The notes under the pieces are model-generated. The model did no database searches and was not told where the DNA came from. It worked only from the letters and a program-made list of their open reading frames with translations. The translations under genes were made by a program, and so were the position numbers. Positions 10,069 to 18,531 of a DNA stretch of 35,996 bases are shown in pieces. Within the stretch, counting starts at the first letter, position 1. Every line of letters starts with the position of its first letter. Origin of the DNA: Bacteroides fragilis (GTDB lineage Bacteria > Bacteroidota > Bacteroidia > Bacteroidales > DTGW01); the NCBI GenBank assembly GCA_945889005.1, contig CAMDBI010000032.1, positions 1-35,996 of the forward strand. Reading direction: 5' to 3'.

Positions 10069-12024
10069 ATGTATTGTAGGTTTTTTACATTGTTGGCATT
10101 TTTTGCCTTTTCGAGCGTGCTTTTTGCCGAAACTAATTTTGAAGATTCGGTTTTTCAGATCGAAACAATCAATATTGTTTCTGAAAAGTTCAATACTTAT
10201 GCTGTAGGTTCTTTGATTCATACATTTAACAATGAATTGCTCAAATTGCGCAATTCCGAATCTTTAGCATCATTATTATCGGCAAGCTCAGCTATTTCTA
10301 TCAATAGCTATGGACCCGGAGGAAGTGCATCTCTAATGTCGCGTGGAGGAGGCTCTGGACATACCTTGGTTACCTGGAACGGGCTTGCTTTAACTAATTC
10401 GATGACTGGTTCAACCGAGATTACCAATATTCCTGTATCTTTTTTTAACTCAATCAGTATCCAACAAGGCGGTTCGAGCACCCTATGGGGCAGCGGTGCA
10501 GTAACTGCAGCCATTCACCTGGGCGACAATGTTGAAATCGATGGGAAATCGAAATACAACATTTCCGGAGAAATAGGAAGTTTTTCGATGTCACCTTTGA
10601 CTCTCAATACTCGTTTTGGGGCGTTCACTGTTAAAAATTCTACCAATCGGTGGGCTTCAAAAACATCGGTGTTTGTGGCCGAATCTGATAATAAATTTTC
10701 GTATAAAAACATTTATAAATTTCGAAGCCCAATCGACACTTTAAAAAATGCAGCTTTTCTCAATAAAGCCATTATTCATGAAATGGCTCTTAAAATTGGA
10801 GAATACTCACGTTTGTCGCTTGCTTTTTGGTACGATAATTATCACAAAGATATTCCCTCGCAAATGGCCGACAACAATCCCGGAGTGGCATTTCAGGACG
10901 ACGAGAATTTACGAATGTCGGCTAATTGGACTTGGTCACAAAAGGAGTGGAGTATTAAACTTATGTCGGGTGGACAGATTAATGACAATAAGTATAACAA
11001 TCCTGCTATAGGAGAGACCGGTAAAAATTGGGCTAGTTCGGTAGTCAACGAATTGGAAGCTAAGTATAGTTTCAATCAATCGAGTATGCTATTGTTTGGG
11101 TTCAATTATACTTATGAAACTGCAAGGTCGCTTTCATTCAATGGCGATAAAATACGCAATCGTTTGGCACTTTATTCCCTTTACAGAATCGACTCATGGA
11201 ATTCGAAGAATATTTTCACAGCCGGTATCAGAAGCGAAGAGGTCGATAGCGAATTTATTCCTCTTATTTGGTCTTTAAACAATCGTTATTCAATGTTTAA
11301 ATGGTTGAAAGTTAGAGCTAGTGCATCATACAACTATCGTTTGCCGGCAATGAACGATTTGTATTGGGGGCATTCTGCGTATGCTTCAGGAAACCCTAAT
11401 TTAACACCCGAATATGGTTGGAACTTTGAATGTGGAGCCGATCAGTCTTTTGTTTCGAACAACAGAAAGGTTGAAGCTGGGCAAACGTTTTATTATAACG
11501 ATATTAACAACCGAATTGTCTGGTTGCCCGACAATACTGATTTCTGGACTCCTACCAATAAACAAAAAAGCAAGGCTCATGGAGCAGAACTATCGCTTAG
11601 TTATATAGAATCAATCAAACCTCTAACATTATCAATCAATGGAATGTATTCTTATACCATAAGTAAAATGTTCGAAAAAAGTCAAACAGGGGAGTATAGT
11701 TCAATGCCTCATATTTATACACCCAAACATAAGCTTAGTGGTAGTTTTAAAACATCTTTCTTATTTCAAGAAAAATATTTCAAAGAACTATATGGTTTGT
11801 ATATGCAAACATACACCGGACAACGTTTGTACATTGAAAATGCATATATGCCCCAATACTCAATATCATCGTTACATATAGGCAGTAAGCTTATAATGGC
11901 TTCGTATAGTTTCGATTGTATTGCTCGAATCAATAATATTTGGAACGAGCAATACCAAGTAATGCGTTTGTTTGCCATGCCCGGCAGAAATTATTCCCTT
12001 GCATTTGTTTTTGAATTTCAATAA
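10069..12024 (+). CDS. btuB: TonB-dependent cobalamin receptor (BtuB-like)
   Basis: A 651-residue outer-membrane receptor. A signal peptide (residues 1-20, ending FAE) is followed by a TonB-box-like segment (ETINIVSEK) and a plug domain (about 45-150: LASLLSASSAISINSYGPGGSASLMSRG, HTLVTWNGLALTNSM, GGSSTLWGSGAV). The rest is a beta-barrel of alternating aromatic/polar strands ending in FVFEFQ. There is no N-terminal carboxypeptidase-regulatory domain, so it is a BtuB-type rather than SusC-type receptor. It imports its ligand using TonB-ExbBD energy. Its position directly under a cobalamin riboswitch, with a BtuG-like gene 25 bases downstream, makes vitamin B12 or a corrinoid the likely substrate. 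No inner-membrane BtuCDF genes are present here. Confidence 0.9.
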   Translation: MYCRFFTLLAFFAFSSVLFAETNFEDSVFQIETINIVSEKFNTYAVGSLIHTFNNELLKLRNSESLASLLSASSAISINSYGPGGSASLMSRGGGSGHTLVTWNGLALTNSMTGSTEITNIPVSFFNSISIQQGGSSTLWGSGAVTAAIHLGDNVEIDGKSKYNISGEIGSFSMSPLTLNTRFGAFTVKNSTNRWASKTSVFVAESDNKFSYKNIYKFRSPIDTLKNAAFLNKAIIHEMALKIGEYSRLSLAFWYDNYHKDIPSQMADNNPGVAFQDDENLRMSANWTWSQKEWSIKLMSGGQINDNKYNNPAIGETGKNWASSVVNELEAKYSFNQSSMLLFGFNYTYETARSLSFNGDKIRNRLALYSLYRIDSWNSKNIFTAGIRSEEVDSEFIPLIWSLNNRYSMFKWLKVRASASYNYRLPAMNDLYWGHSAYASGNPNLTPEYGWNFECGADQSFVSNNRKVEAGQTFYYNDINNRIVWLPDNTDFWTPTNKQKSKAHGAELSLSYIESIKPLTLSINGMYSYTISKMFEKSQTGEYSSMPHIYTPKHKLSGSFKTSFLFQEKYFKELYGLYMQTYTGQRLYIENAYMPQYSISSLHIGSKLIMASYSFDCIARINNIWNEQYQVMRLFAMPGRNYSLAFVFEFQ

Positions 12025-12049
12025 ATTATAAATTTAATAATCAATTATT

Positions 12050-13144
12050 ATGAAAAAAGTTAATGTATTTAAGTATTTGTTTTTATTGGCTTTGCCTGTG
12101 TTTTTTGTATCGTGCGAAGATGATAACGAAAATGAAAATGAAAGTACCGGGAAATATTCAAACGGAACTTTTATAATTAATGAAGGTAGCTTTTCAGCTA
12201 GTAATGCCGATGTTACTTTTATTGGAGCTAACGATTCGGTCGAACAGTCTGTTTTTGCTAATGCAAATAATTCTGTTGTTTTAGGTAGTGTGTTGCAAAG
12301 TGCATATTACTATAATGGTCAGATATTTTTAGTAGTCAACAACTCAAACAAAGTTGCCGTTGTAAATGCCGAAACTTTTAAACAAGAACAACAGATAGAT
12401 GGTCTTGTGCAGCCACGTTATATGACTGTTGCCAACGGCAAGGGTTATATAACGCAATGGGATTCAACTGCTAAAGGTCAGGTTAAAGTGGTAGACCTTA
12501 CGACCTATAAGGTTACTAAGACAATTGAAGTGGGTGACGACCCTGAAGGCATTGTGCTTTCAAACGGCAAGTTGTGGGTTGCCAATAGCGGTTATGGCAA
12601 CTATGTTAACAGTGATTCAACTATTTCTATTATTGACCCATCGACCGACAAAGTGTTAAATACTATTACTGTTGCTGAAAGCCCTCGCGAGTTAACAGTA
12701 GATAAGGATGGAAATGTTTGGGTATTAACTGCCGGTGTTGTTGTTTACGACTGGAATCCACCTTATGCAATTACAAAGCAAACTTCATCTTCATTAGTTA
12801 AAGTAAATGTAACGGACAATACAATAAGTAAAACAATTATATCTATTGACTCTCATCCTTCGCATATCGACATTAGTGCCGATAAATCTAAAATCTATTA
12901 TGGTTGCAATGGCAACTATGGTATTTACGAGGTTTCTGTTAGCAATCCCTCAATTCCCTCTCAACCAATCATTGCCGGATGGTTTTATGGTTTTAATGTT
13001 AACCCCAAAACAGGCGATATCTATGTATGCGATGTCAAAGATTATAAAACTGCCGGAGAAGTTACAAAATACTCGTCAACAGGCACAAAAATAAAGAGTT
13101 ATACCGCAGGTTTAATACCTAACGGAGTGCTTTTTACAAAATAA
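12050..13144 (+). CDS. btuG: BtuG-like surface cobalamin-binding propeller lipoprotein
   Basis: A 364-residue lipoprotein with lipobox VFFVSC (Cys22) followed by EDDNENENES, a strongly acidic stretch of the kind that sends Bacteroidota lipoproteins to the cell surface. The rest is a YncE/DUF5074-type beta-propeller: repeated blades with phrases such as KVAVVNAETFK, VKVVDLTTYKVTKTIEVGDDPEGIV, ISIIDPSTDKVLNTITV and DGNVWVLTAG. In gut Bacteroides, BtuG is a seven-bladed propeller that binds cobalamin very tightly and caps BtuB. The operon position behind the riboswitch and btuB supports the same role. The name rests on fold and context rather than on binding residues, which I cannot verify. Confidence 0.82.
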   Translation: MKKVNVFKYLFLLALPVFFVSCEDDNENENESTGKYSNGTFIINEGSFSASNADVTFIGANDSVEQSVFANANNSVVLGSVLQSAYYYNGQIFLVVNNSNKVAVVNAETFKQEQQIDGLVQPRYMTVANGKGYITQWDSTAKGQVKVVDLTTYKVTKTIEVGDDPEGIVLSNGKLWVANSGYGNYVNSDSTISIIDPSTDKVLNTITVAESPRELTVDKDGNVWVLTAGVVVYDWNPPYAITKQTSSSLVKVNVTDNTISKTIISIDSHPSHIDISADKSKIYYGCNGNYGIYEVSVSNPSIPSQPIIAGWFYGFNVNPKTGDIYVCDVKDYKTAGEVTKYSSTGTKIKSYTAGLIPNGVLFTK

Positions 13145-13176
13145 GAAAAATTTTATCAGGTTTTTAATATTTCTAT

Positions 13177-13208
13177 GAGGTGGGGTGACAACCCTGCCTC
13201 TATTTTTT
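13177..13208 (+). terminator. Intrinsic terminator of the B12 operon
   Basis: A 10-bp stem (13177-13186 with 13191-13200; two G-U pairs) and a GACA loop are followed by TATTTTTT. It lies about 30 bases after the btuG-like stop and overlaps the stop codon of the convergent gene. Confidence 0.75.
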
Positions 13209-14456
13209 ACGAAAAACAATAAATACAATTGTTGAAACAGTTATAAAAAACAGAATTGTTAGTAACCATTCATTTGTTTTTCTTTGATTATCCAAAGCAC
13301 TCGCCAAATTGGGCAGTTTCTTTTCGTTTACCGGAAAATCGTTATAATGCCACATATCGAGTACAACACCTTCTTTTAGCATTACAAGTCCCGGGTTTGA
13401 ACGAACTATTGTTTTCAGTACTATTTCGTCGCAGGTATAAAAGTCGAAAGCCAAACCAAGTGCTTTTTTCTTTTTATTGATTTCTCCTTCCGACGAAGCT
13501 GTAATTGCATAAAACCTGTTTGAACCTATTGTTTGCGATTGCAAATATAGCTGATTAGCCTTTTTCAGTCCTTCGTCATTAGCTTTGTCAATATTATAAG
13601 TTATAAGCAAAAATGATATTGCTGTATCGCTTAGTATATCGTTAGTGATATCGTTCCCATTTTTGTCCGATATGCTAAATCCATGAATGGGTGGTTCGTA
13701 GCCTTTTTTTATAAGCTTAGGCTCTGTAGTACTCACAAACTTCCATTTGGTGCCGCTATACCAGTAGGTAGAATCTTGAATGTATTGATTGCTTTCAATT
13801 TTTAGTGTTGTTTCATTGCTTGTATCTTCTAATACAAAATATTGTTCATATACATCACTCGGTGCACCTTCTGGTATAGTCATTTGCGAAGGCAGGTATG
13901 TGCCAATCTTGTAAGGTCTAAAATCGATAATTGGTAAATGTGTGTAACAGTAAATTGTTAATGTTATAAATGCAACAACTCCAATAGAAGTAATCGACCA
14001 CTGTGTAATAATTGTTCGATTACTTTTTAAACGCTTACGGTTTATAAATAGAAGAATTATTATTGAAATAAATATCAAATTCTTAAAAAATGTTTGCCAA
14101 TTGGTAACTTTCAATGCATCGCCAAAACAGCCACAATCGGTTATGGGATTATAGTAAGCCAACAAAAAAGTAAGTATCGTAAAAAACGACATCAGCAATA
14201 ATGCCAGCCACATGGTAAAGTTTGTAAATACATTGAATATAAGAGCTAAACCTATCATAAATTCAGCCAAATTCATCAAACCTGCCATCCAAAACGAAAC
14301 TTCGTACATTCCAGTCAAACCAACTACCCCAAAATAGTCGTTAAACTTATAGGTGGTTCCCAGGGGGTCAACTCCCTTTACAAAGCCCGAAAAGAGCATT
14401 ACCAAGCCAATAGCTATTCTTAGAAAGACAAGTGAGTGTTTTATGATTTTGTTCAT
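13200..14456 (-). CDS. DoxX/MauE-like membrane protein (BT_3928-type)
   Basis: A 418-residue protein. Residues 1-190 form a bundle of about five membrane helices of the DoxX/MauE type, beginning LRIAIGLVMLFSGFVKGVDPLG, with the cysteine pair DCGCFGDAL in a loop around residue 110, a motif shared with MauE-like redox membrane proteins. A periplasmic region (about 190-390) follows, whose end (TIVRSNPGLVMLKEGVVLDMWHYNDFP) resembles the C-terminal half of a thioredoxin fold but lacks a CxxC site. A last helix is at 395-415. I recognise it as the Bacteroidota BT_3928-type family, whose function is not established. The CGC pair suggests disulfide chemistry or a membrane redox role, which is inference. 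Its stop overlaps the convergent operon terminator. Confidence 0.78.
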   Translation of the reverse strand: MNKIIKHSLVFLRIAIGLVMLFSGFVKGVDPLGTTYKFNDYFGVVGLTGMYEVSFWMAGLMNLAEFMIGLALIFNVFTNFTMWLALLLMSFFTILTFLLAYYNPITDCGCFGDALKVTNWQTFFKNLIFISIIILLFINRKRLKSNRTIITQWSITSIGVVAFITLTIYCYTHLPIIDFRPYKIGTYLPSQMTIPEGAPSDVYEQYFVLEDTSNETTLKIESNQYIQDSTYWYSGTKWKFVSTTEPKLIKKGYEPPIHGFSISDKNGNDITNDILSDTAISFLLITYNIDKANDEGLKKANQLYLQSQTIGSNRFYAITASSEGEINKKKKALGLAFDFYTCDEIVLKTIVRSNPGLVMLKEGVVLDMWHYNDFPVNEKKLPNLASALDNQRKTNEWLLTILFFITVSTIVFIVFRKK

Positions 14457-14576
14457 ATTCTTTAAGTTTACTTTTCAAAATAAAAGCAATATTTTAAAAA
14501 ATGCTTTGAATCTTTTCTAAAAAAATGTTAAGTACTTTTTTAATCAAAAAAAGCAGGAAATTAACTGCAATTAAAA

Positions 14577-15248
14577 TTACTTTATTTTTCCCAAAATCTT
14601 TTCAAACACTTCTTCAGCTTTTAACATTTCTTGCTTTTCGTTATAACATTTAATAATGCTATAGTTTTTTTCTTTTCCCTCGAGCGAAAGATACACTTGG
14701 CGTACTTTTTCCTGAAAGTTCATACTCGCTTCGTGTATGTCTATAGAGCCTTTCAGATAATCGCGATCGTCGCCATGGCGTTGGCTTTCGAGGTTTTTCT
14801 TCACAAAGTCGAAAGGTGCATCGAGATAAATATTAATATCGGGAACAGGAATCCCGAAATAGTTGTATTCCATATTCAAAATCCAGTCGCGCAATTTTTC
14901 TTTTCCCTGTGAGTCGTCGATTTTAGCACATTGGTAGGCTATATTTGAATACACGTAGCGGTCGAGTAACACCAGCTTTCCATTGTCGAGCCAAGTTTGA
15001 ATTTCAACGGCAGCAGCTTTGCGATCGCCTGCATATAGCAATGCTACTATATACGGATCTACTTCGTCTATTTTCCCTAGCTCTCCTCGCAGAAAACGTG
15101 CCACCAACTCGCCAAACACGGGGGCTTCCATGCGTGGAAAATGCAAATATTCAAAATCAATCTTTTTGCCCGAGAAATAATCTCTAAGCATTTTCATTTG
15201 GGTCGATTTGCCCGAACCATCGAGTCCTTCTATTACTATAAATGCCAT
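14577..15248 (-). CDS. tmk: Thymidylate kinase
   Basis: A 223-residue dTMP kinase, which phosphorylates dTMP to dTDP for DNA synthesis. It shows the P-loop GLDGSGKST at residues 8-16, the DR motif in LLDRYVYSNIAYQ, and an Arg-rich lid segment SQRHGDDRDYLKG. I place the start at 15248, giving MAFIVIEGLDGSGKST; an in-frame upstream extension to 15302 adds 18 residues with no family resemblance and would run into the folP promoter region, so I reject it. It is divergent from folP with a 94-base gap. The lid carries basic residues and the P-loop has no Arg after the first Gly, so lid-based catalysis is likely. Confidence 0.95.
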   Translation of the reverse strand: MAFIVIEGLDGSGKSTQMKMLRDYFSGKKIDFEYLHFPRMEAPVFGELVARFLRGELGKIDEVDPYIVALLYAGDRKAAAVEIQTWLDNGKLVLLDRYVYSNIAYQCAKIDDSQGKEKLRDWILNMEYNYFGIPVPDINIYLDAPFDFVKKNLESQRHGDDRDYLKGSIDIHEASMNFQEKVRQVYLSLEGKEKNYSIIKCYNEKQEMLKAEEVFEKILGKIK

Positions 15249-15330
15249 ATTCAGTGTTTCGTTGACCGTGATTCGTGAACAGTATTCCGTTTTTTTAGTC
15301 ACGGTTCACTATACACTAATTACGAATGAT

Positions 15331-15338
15331 TATTTTTG
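15331..15338 (+). promoter_or_regulatory. Possible -7 box of folP
   Basis: TATTTTTG fits TAnnTTTG and ends only 4 bases before the ATG at 15343. If used, the mRNA would be leaderless or nearly so. The matching -33 element is weak (TTCAC near 15306). Confidence 0.35.
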
Positions 15339-15342
15339 TAAA

Positions 15343-16209
15343 ATGATGGCTAAAGATACATTTTTTTCGAAAAAACAAACATTGAATATTGGAGGTAGGC
15401 TCATTGTTCCCAATTATCCTTTGGTAATGGCTATTATCAATGTTACACCCGATTCTTTTTATACCCAAAGTCGCGCACAGAATGAGCTTGAGCTTATTTC
15501 ATGTGTTGAAAAAGCTATTTACGAAGGGGCTTCTATAATTGACATTGGTGCATATTCTTCGCGCCCAAATGCCCTTGATATCGATATCGATGAAGAAAAA
15601 AAAAGACTCTCTTTGGCTTTAAATATCGTAAAAAACAAATTCCCTAATATTTGGGTATCGGTCGATACTTTCAGAAGCGAAGTGGTTCGTTGGGCATACA
15701 ATGATTTTGGCATAAGCTTGGTCAACGATATTTCGGGCGGATTGGCCGACGAGCGAATGTTTCGAACCATTGTTGATCTCAATATACCGTATATACTTAT
15801 GCACATGAGAGGAACGTCTCAAAATATGCAATCGATGTGTAATTATGAAAATGTAACTAAAGATGTCATTTTCGAATTATCTCGTCAATTCGAAAAAGCT
15901 AAAATTGAGGGTGTTTCCGATTTAATAATTGATCCGGGATTTGGTTTTTCGAAAAATATGGAACAAAATTATGAACTTTTGAAAAACCTGAGTGCTTTTA
16001 AATGTTTCGAAAGACCCATTATGGTAGGTATCTCTCGCAAATCAATGATTTGGAAACTGCTAGAATCTTCTCCCGACAATGCTTTGAATGGATCTACTGT
16101 ACTAAATACAATTGCCCTTCTCAATGGAGCTGATATTATTAGGGTTCACGATGTTAAAGAAGCTATAGAAGCTATTAAATTAGTTAGCAAATTTCACAAT
16201 GCTAACTAA
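15343..16209 (+). CDS. folP: Dihydropteroate synthase
   Basis: A 288-residue enzyme that joins 4-aminobenzoate to 6-hydroxymethyl-dihydropterin diphosphate in folate synthesis, the sulfonamide target. Motifs are PLVMAIINVTPDSFY (usually VMGIINVTPDSF; here Gly is Ala), GASIIDIGAYSSRP, the VNDISGG segment, ILMHMRGTSQNMQ, IIDPGFGFSKN, GISRKSM and the C-terminal IIRVHDV. The start is the ATG at 15343 (an in-frame second ATG is at 15346); longer in-frame extensions upstream to 15208 lack homology and overlap tmk. It is followed after 112 bases by cdaA on the same strand, a pairing often seen in Bacteroidota. Confidence 0.95.
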   Translation: MMAKDTFFSKKQTLNIGGRLIVPNYPLVMAIINVTPDSFYTQSRAQNELELISCVEKAIYEGASIIDIGAYSSRPNALDIDIDEEKKRLSLALNIVKNKFPNIWVSVDTFRSEVVRWAYNDFGISLVNDISGGLADERMFRTIVDLNIPYILMHMRGTSQNMQSMCNYENVTKDVIFELSRQFEKAKIEGVSDLIIDPGFGFSKNMEQNYELLKNLSAFKCFERPIMVGISRKSMIWKLLESSPDNALNGSTVLNTIALLNGADIIRVHDVKEAIEAIKLVSKFHNAN

Positions 16210-16321
16210 TTTGTAAATTATTTGCGATATTTCTCTACTTTTTATCACTTTTGTTATACATTTTACTTTTTTACTTTTTAACTTTCAACTTTATAAACTT
16301 TTTTAACTTTCAACTCATTCT
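16210..16321. repeat. Thymine-rich low-complexity spacer
   Basis: A tract of TTTTACTTT, ACTTTCAACTT and similar words between folP and cdaA, with no ORF or clear terminator. It resembles, in opposite orientation to the flanking genes, the tracts at 2540-2580 and 4211-4297. Confidence 0.5.
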
Positions 16322-17101
16322 ATGCTGTTTATTACTTTTAAAACGATAGATATTATCGATATTGCGTTGGTGGCTTTTTTGTTTTACCAGTTTTACAATC
16401 TCATAAAGGGTACTGTTGCCATCAATATTTTTTTTACAATAGCTGTTATTTATCTTATTTGGCTGGTTGTTAAAGCTCTAAATATGCAATTGTTGAGCTC
16501 CATTATTGGTCAAATTATTGGAGTAGGTATTATTGCTTTAATCATAGTGTTTCAACAAGAAATCAGGCGTTTTTTATTAACTATCGGAACTCGCTACATG
16601 TCCAAGAAATTTTCGTTACGAAATCTTTTTACTATCGATTCAAAAGATGAACATTCAATTAAGGTTAAAGAGTTGACACGTGCAGTTATCAATTTGTCGA
16701 AAAATAAAACAGGTGCTTTAATTGTAGTTGCGCGCGAATCGGCTCTCGAACTTTATGCCGAAATGGGTGAAATTATCAATGCCAATTGTACTGCAAGGCT
16801 TATAGAATCAATATTTTTCAAAAACAATCCTTTACACGATGGAGCCTTAATTATTATTAAAGACAAAATATTTGCTGCCAAATGTGTTTTGCCAATTTCT
16901 GATAATAAAGATATTCCTCAGCACTTTGGAATGCGTCATAGAGCAGCATTGGGAATGTCGGAACGTAACGATTCTCTTATAGTTATTGTTTCTGAGGAAA
17001 CTGGTAAGGTTTCAGTTGCTGAATATGGAGAATTAATTAGTGAGATAAGTTTGAAGGATTTTATGCTCAAACTATCGAATATACAGAAACGAACACATTA
17101 A
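16322..17101 (+). CDS. cdaA: Diadenylate cyclase CdaA
   Basis: A 259-residue membrane-bound DisA_N enzyme that makes cyclic di-AMP from two ATP. Three N-terminal helices (about 10-28, 33-52, 60-78) precede a short coiled segment and the catalytic domain (about 118-250), which carries the DGA motif at 173-175 (HDGALI) and the RHR motif at 205-207 (MRHRAALG), both needed for nucleotide binding and catalysis. Cyclic di-AMP usually controls potassium and osmolyte balance and wall homeostasis; no receptor gene is seen here. No CdaR or GlmM gene follows, unlike in Firmicutes. Its stop shares TTAA with the stop of the convergent gene. Confidence 0.95.
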   Translation: MLFITFKTIDIIDIALVAFLFYQFYNLIKGTVAINIFFTIAVIYLIWLVVKALNMQLLSSIIGQIIGVGIIALIIVFQQEIRRFLLTIGTRYMSKKFSLRNLFTIDSKDEHSIKVKELTRAVINLSKNKTGALIVVARESALELYAEMGEIINANCTARLIESIFFKNNPLHDGALIIIKDKIFAAKCVLPISDNKDIPQHFGMRHRAALGMSERNDSLIVIVSEETGKVSVAEYGELISEISLKDFMLKLSNIQKRTH

Positions 17102-17577
17102 AAACCTATTTTATTTTTGGGTTCGTTGTAAGTTTTTCTAAAATGTACCAAAACACCTACACACCTTAGCTCCTGATCGCCCTTGCCGGTTGGGTCGTCG
17201 GGTACCGCTATTTCTATGATTAAGCGACGAGCAACGTTATTGGAAATATTCATGTCAAGTTTATAGCCAAATTCAGAATTGTCGTATAGTACCGATCGAT
17301 TTTCATTATCTTCAAGTAAACGCAAACGTACGTTTTTAAACTTCTTTTCGTAACATAAATTTATATTATAATCTTCACCACCAAATGTAACCAGTTTAAA
17401 TTCAGAGGTCATGCCAAAAGTAAATAAGGCGCTTCGCGATTGTCCGCTATAAAAATATGTTGAGTTGGGGAATTTGCAAAAATATTCATGATAATAGAAA
17501 CAATCTTGTGCGTTTGTTTTTATTACGATAAACAACAGAATGGTTTTAAATAGTAATATTATTTTTTTTAGTTTCAT
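17098..17577 (-). CDS. Secreted protein of unknown function
   Basis: A 159-residue protein with an N-terminal signal peptide (MKLKKIILLFKTILLFIVIKTNAQ, cut near Ala-Gln). The mature part is beta-rich with four cysteines near its start and end (DCFYYHEYFCKF, LCYEK, ELRCVGV), and phrases such as RLRLLEDNENRSVLYDN and RRLIIEIAVPDD suggest a sandwich fold. I do not recognise the family. I use the ATG at 17577; the TTG at 17592 adds five residues. A TATATTTG box (17597-17590) lies just upstream and could give it its own promoter, although it is also 44 bases behind the lipoprotein gene and probably read from that operon as well. Location: periplasm or outside. Confidence 0.7.
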   Translation of the reverse strand: MKLKKIILLFKTILLFIVIKTNAQDCFYYHEYFCKFPNSTYFYSGQSRSALFTFGMTSEFKLVTFGGEDYNINLCYEKKFKNVRLRLLEDNENRSVLYDNSEFGYKLDMNISNNVARRLIIEIAVPDDPTGKGDQELRCVGVLVHFRKTYNEPKNKIGF

Positions 17578-17621
17578 GGTCTTCGTGTGCAAATATAAAA
17601 AGCTTCTTAATAAATAAAAAA

Positions 17622-18527
17622 TTACTTTGGATTAACTAACAAATTTCTCAATCGTTCTACTTCTTTTTTCATTTGTTCGAATAGTTCAGGTGTAAACGAA
17701 AGTTTCGTGCCTCCTCCTAATACTATATCGCCGTCTTTGGTTTGTGTAACGGTAGTTTTTCCCAAATCTTTTTGCTCAATCTTGCTAAAGAGCTCCGATA
17801 ATGGTTGTAATTGTTCTGATAATTCTTTTATTCCTTTATCATCCGAAAAAATTAATAAATATGAATATAAATTGTCAAATGCATATTTCAAATCAGCAAT
17901 TTTTACAATCATTGTATTGTTTTTGCTGTATTTGCCAGCTAAGCTAAATACCAAATGAAAACATTCAATATATGAACCAGCTGCTATTAATGCCAATGTC
18001 TTTTCGCGGTTGTTCAATACCAAAAACTCTACCATGCTGGAATATGAATCTATTGAAATACTTTTCAAAGAATCGATATTCAAAAGGTTTTTCTCTATTC
18101 GCTGCGCAACTTCAAGGTCGTATGCCGATGATATACGGATTTTTGAACTTAATTCATGTACTGCCTTATAATAATCGGCCGATTTGTTGTATGCTTCAAA
18201 CATTGTAACGTATGCCAAATCTGCTATATAAACTCCAAGAGCAGTTGTTTGCGACTTAATGTCAAGGTATGTATCAATTTTACTAACTTCGTTCAGTAGC
18301 GATGGATTAAATTTGAGCTTCTCGTTATTAATAAACTTAAATACCTCATCGGGTGTTGGAAACCTATAATATACACTCTCAAGGTAGGCGTTGTTCATCC
18401 CTTCAGTGGATATGGTGTCAATAGTACCTTTGTTTGAAGTAGAATTTTTAGTGCCACACGAAAATGCCAACATTAGGACTGTTATAAGGCAGCTTTTTCT
18501 AATGAATGATGTGTTGTGAAATATCAT
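17622..18527 (-). CDS. Lipoprotein of unknown function, ABC-transporter operon
   Basis: A 301-residue lipoprotein: signal peptide with lipobox MLAFSC (Cys24), then GTKNSTSNKG, which is not acidic, so periplasm-facing anchoring is more likely than surface export. The rest is predicted all-helical (for example FPTPDEVFKFINNEKLKFNPSLLNEV, SSYDLEVAQRIEKNLLNIDSLK-like heptads), ending in a coiled-coil-like segment (TPELFEQMKKEVERLRNLLVN). I do not recognise a named family. It starts 4 bases after the stop of the large ABC transporter, so the two are almost certainly one operon, and it could be a periplasmic partner of that transporter. That role is inference from position. Confidence 0.75.
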   Translation of the reverse strand: MIFHNTSFIRKSCLITVLMLAFSCGTKNSTSNKGTIDTISTEGMNNAYLESVYYRFPTPDEVFKFINNEKLKFNPSLLNEVSKIDTYLDIKSQTTALGVYIADLAYVTMFEAYNKSADYYKAVHELSSKIRISSAYDLEVAQRIEKNLLNIDSLKSISIDSYSSMVEFLVLNNREKTLALIAAGSYIECFHLVFSLAGKYSKNNTMIVKIADLKYAFDNLYSYLLIFSDDKGIKELSEQLQPLSELFSKIEQKDLGKTTVTQTKDGDIVLGGGTKLSFTPELFEQMKKEVERLRNLLVNPK

Positions 18528-18531
18528 TTTT

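Noticed and set aside
15208-15302. N-terminal extensions of folP (to 15208) and of tmk (to 15302)
   Set aside because: The two extensions overlap each other on opposite strands, show no family resemblance, and would bury the folP promoter-like box; the internal starts fit the known protein starts.
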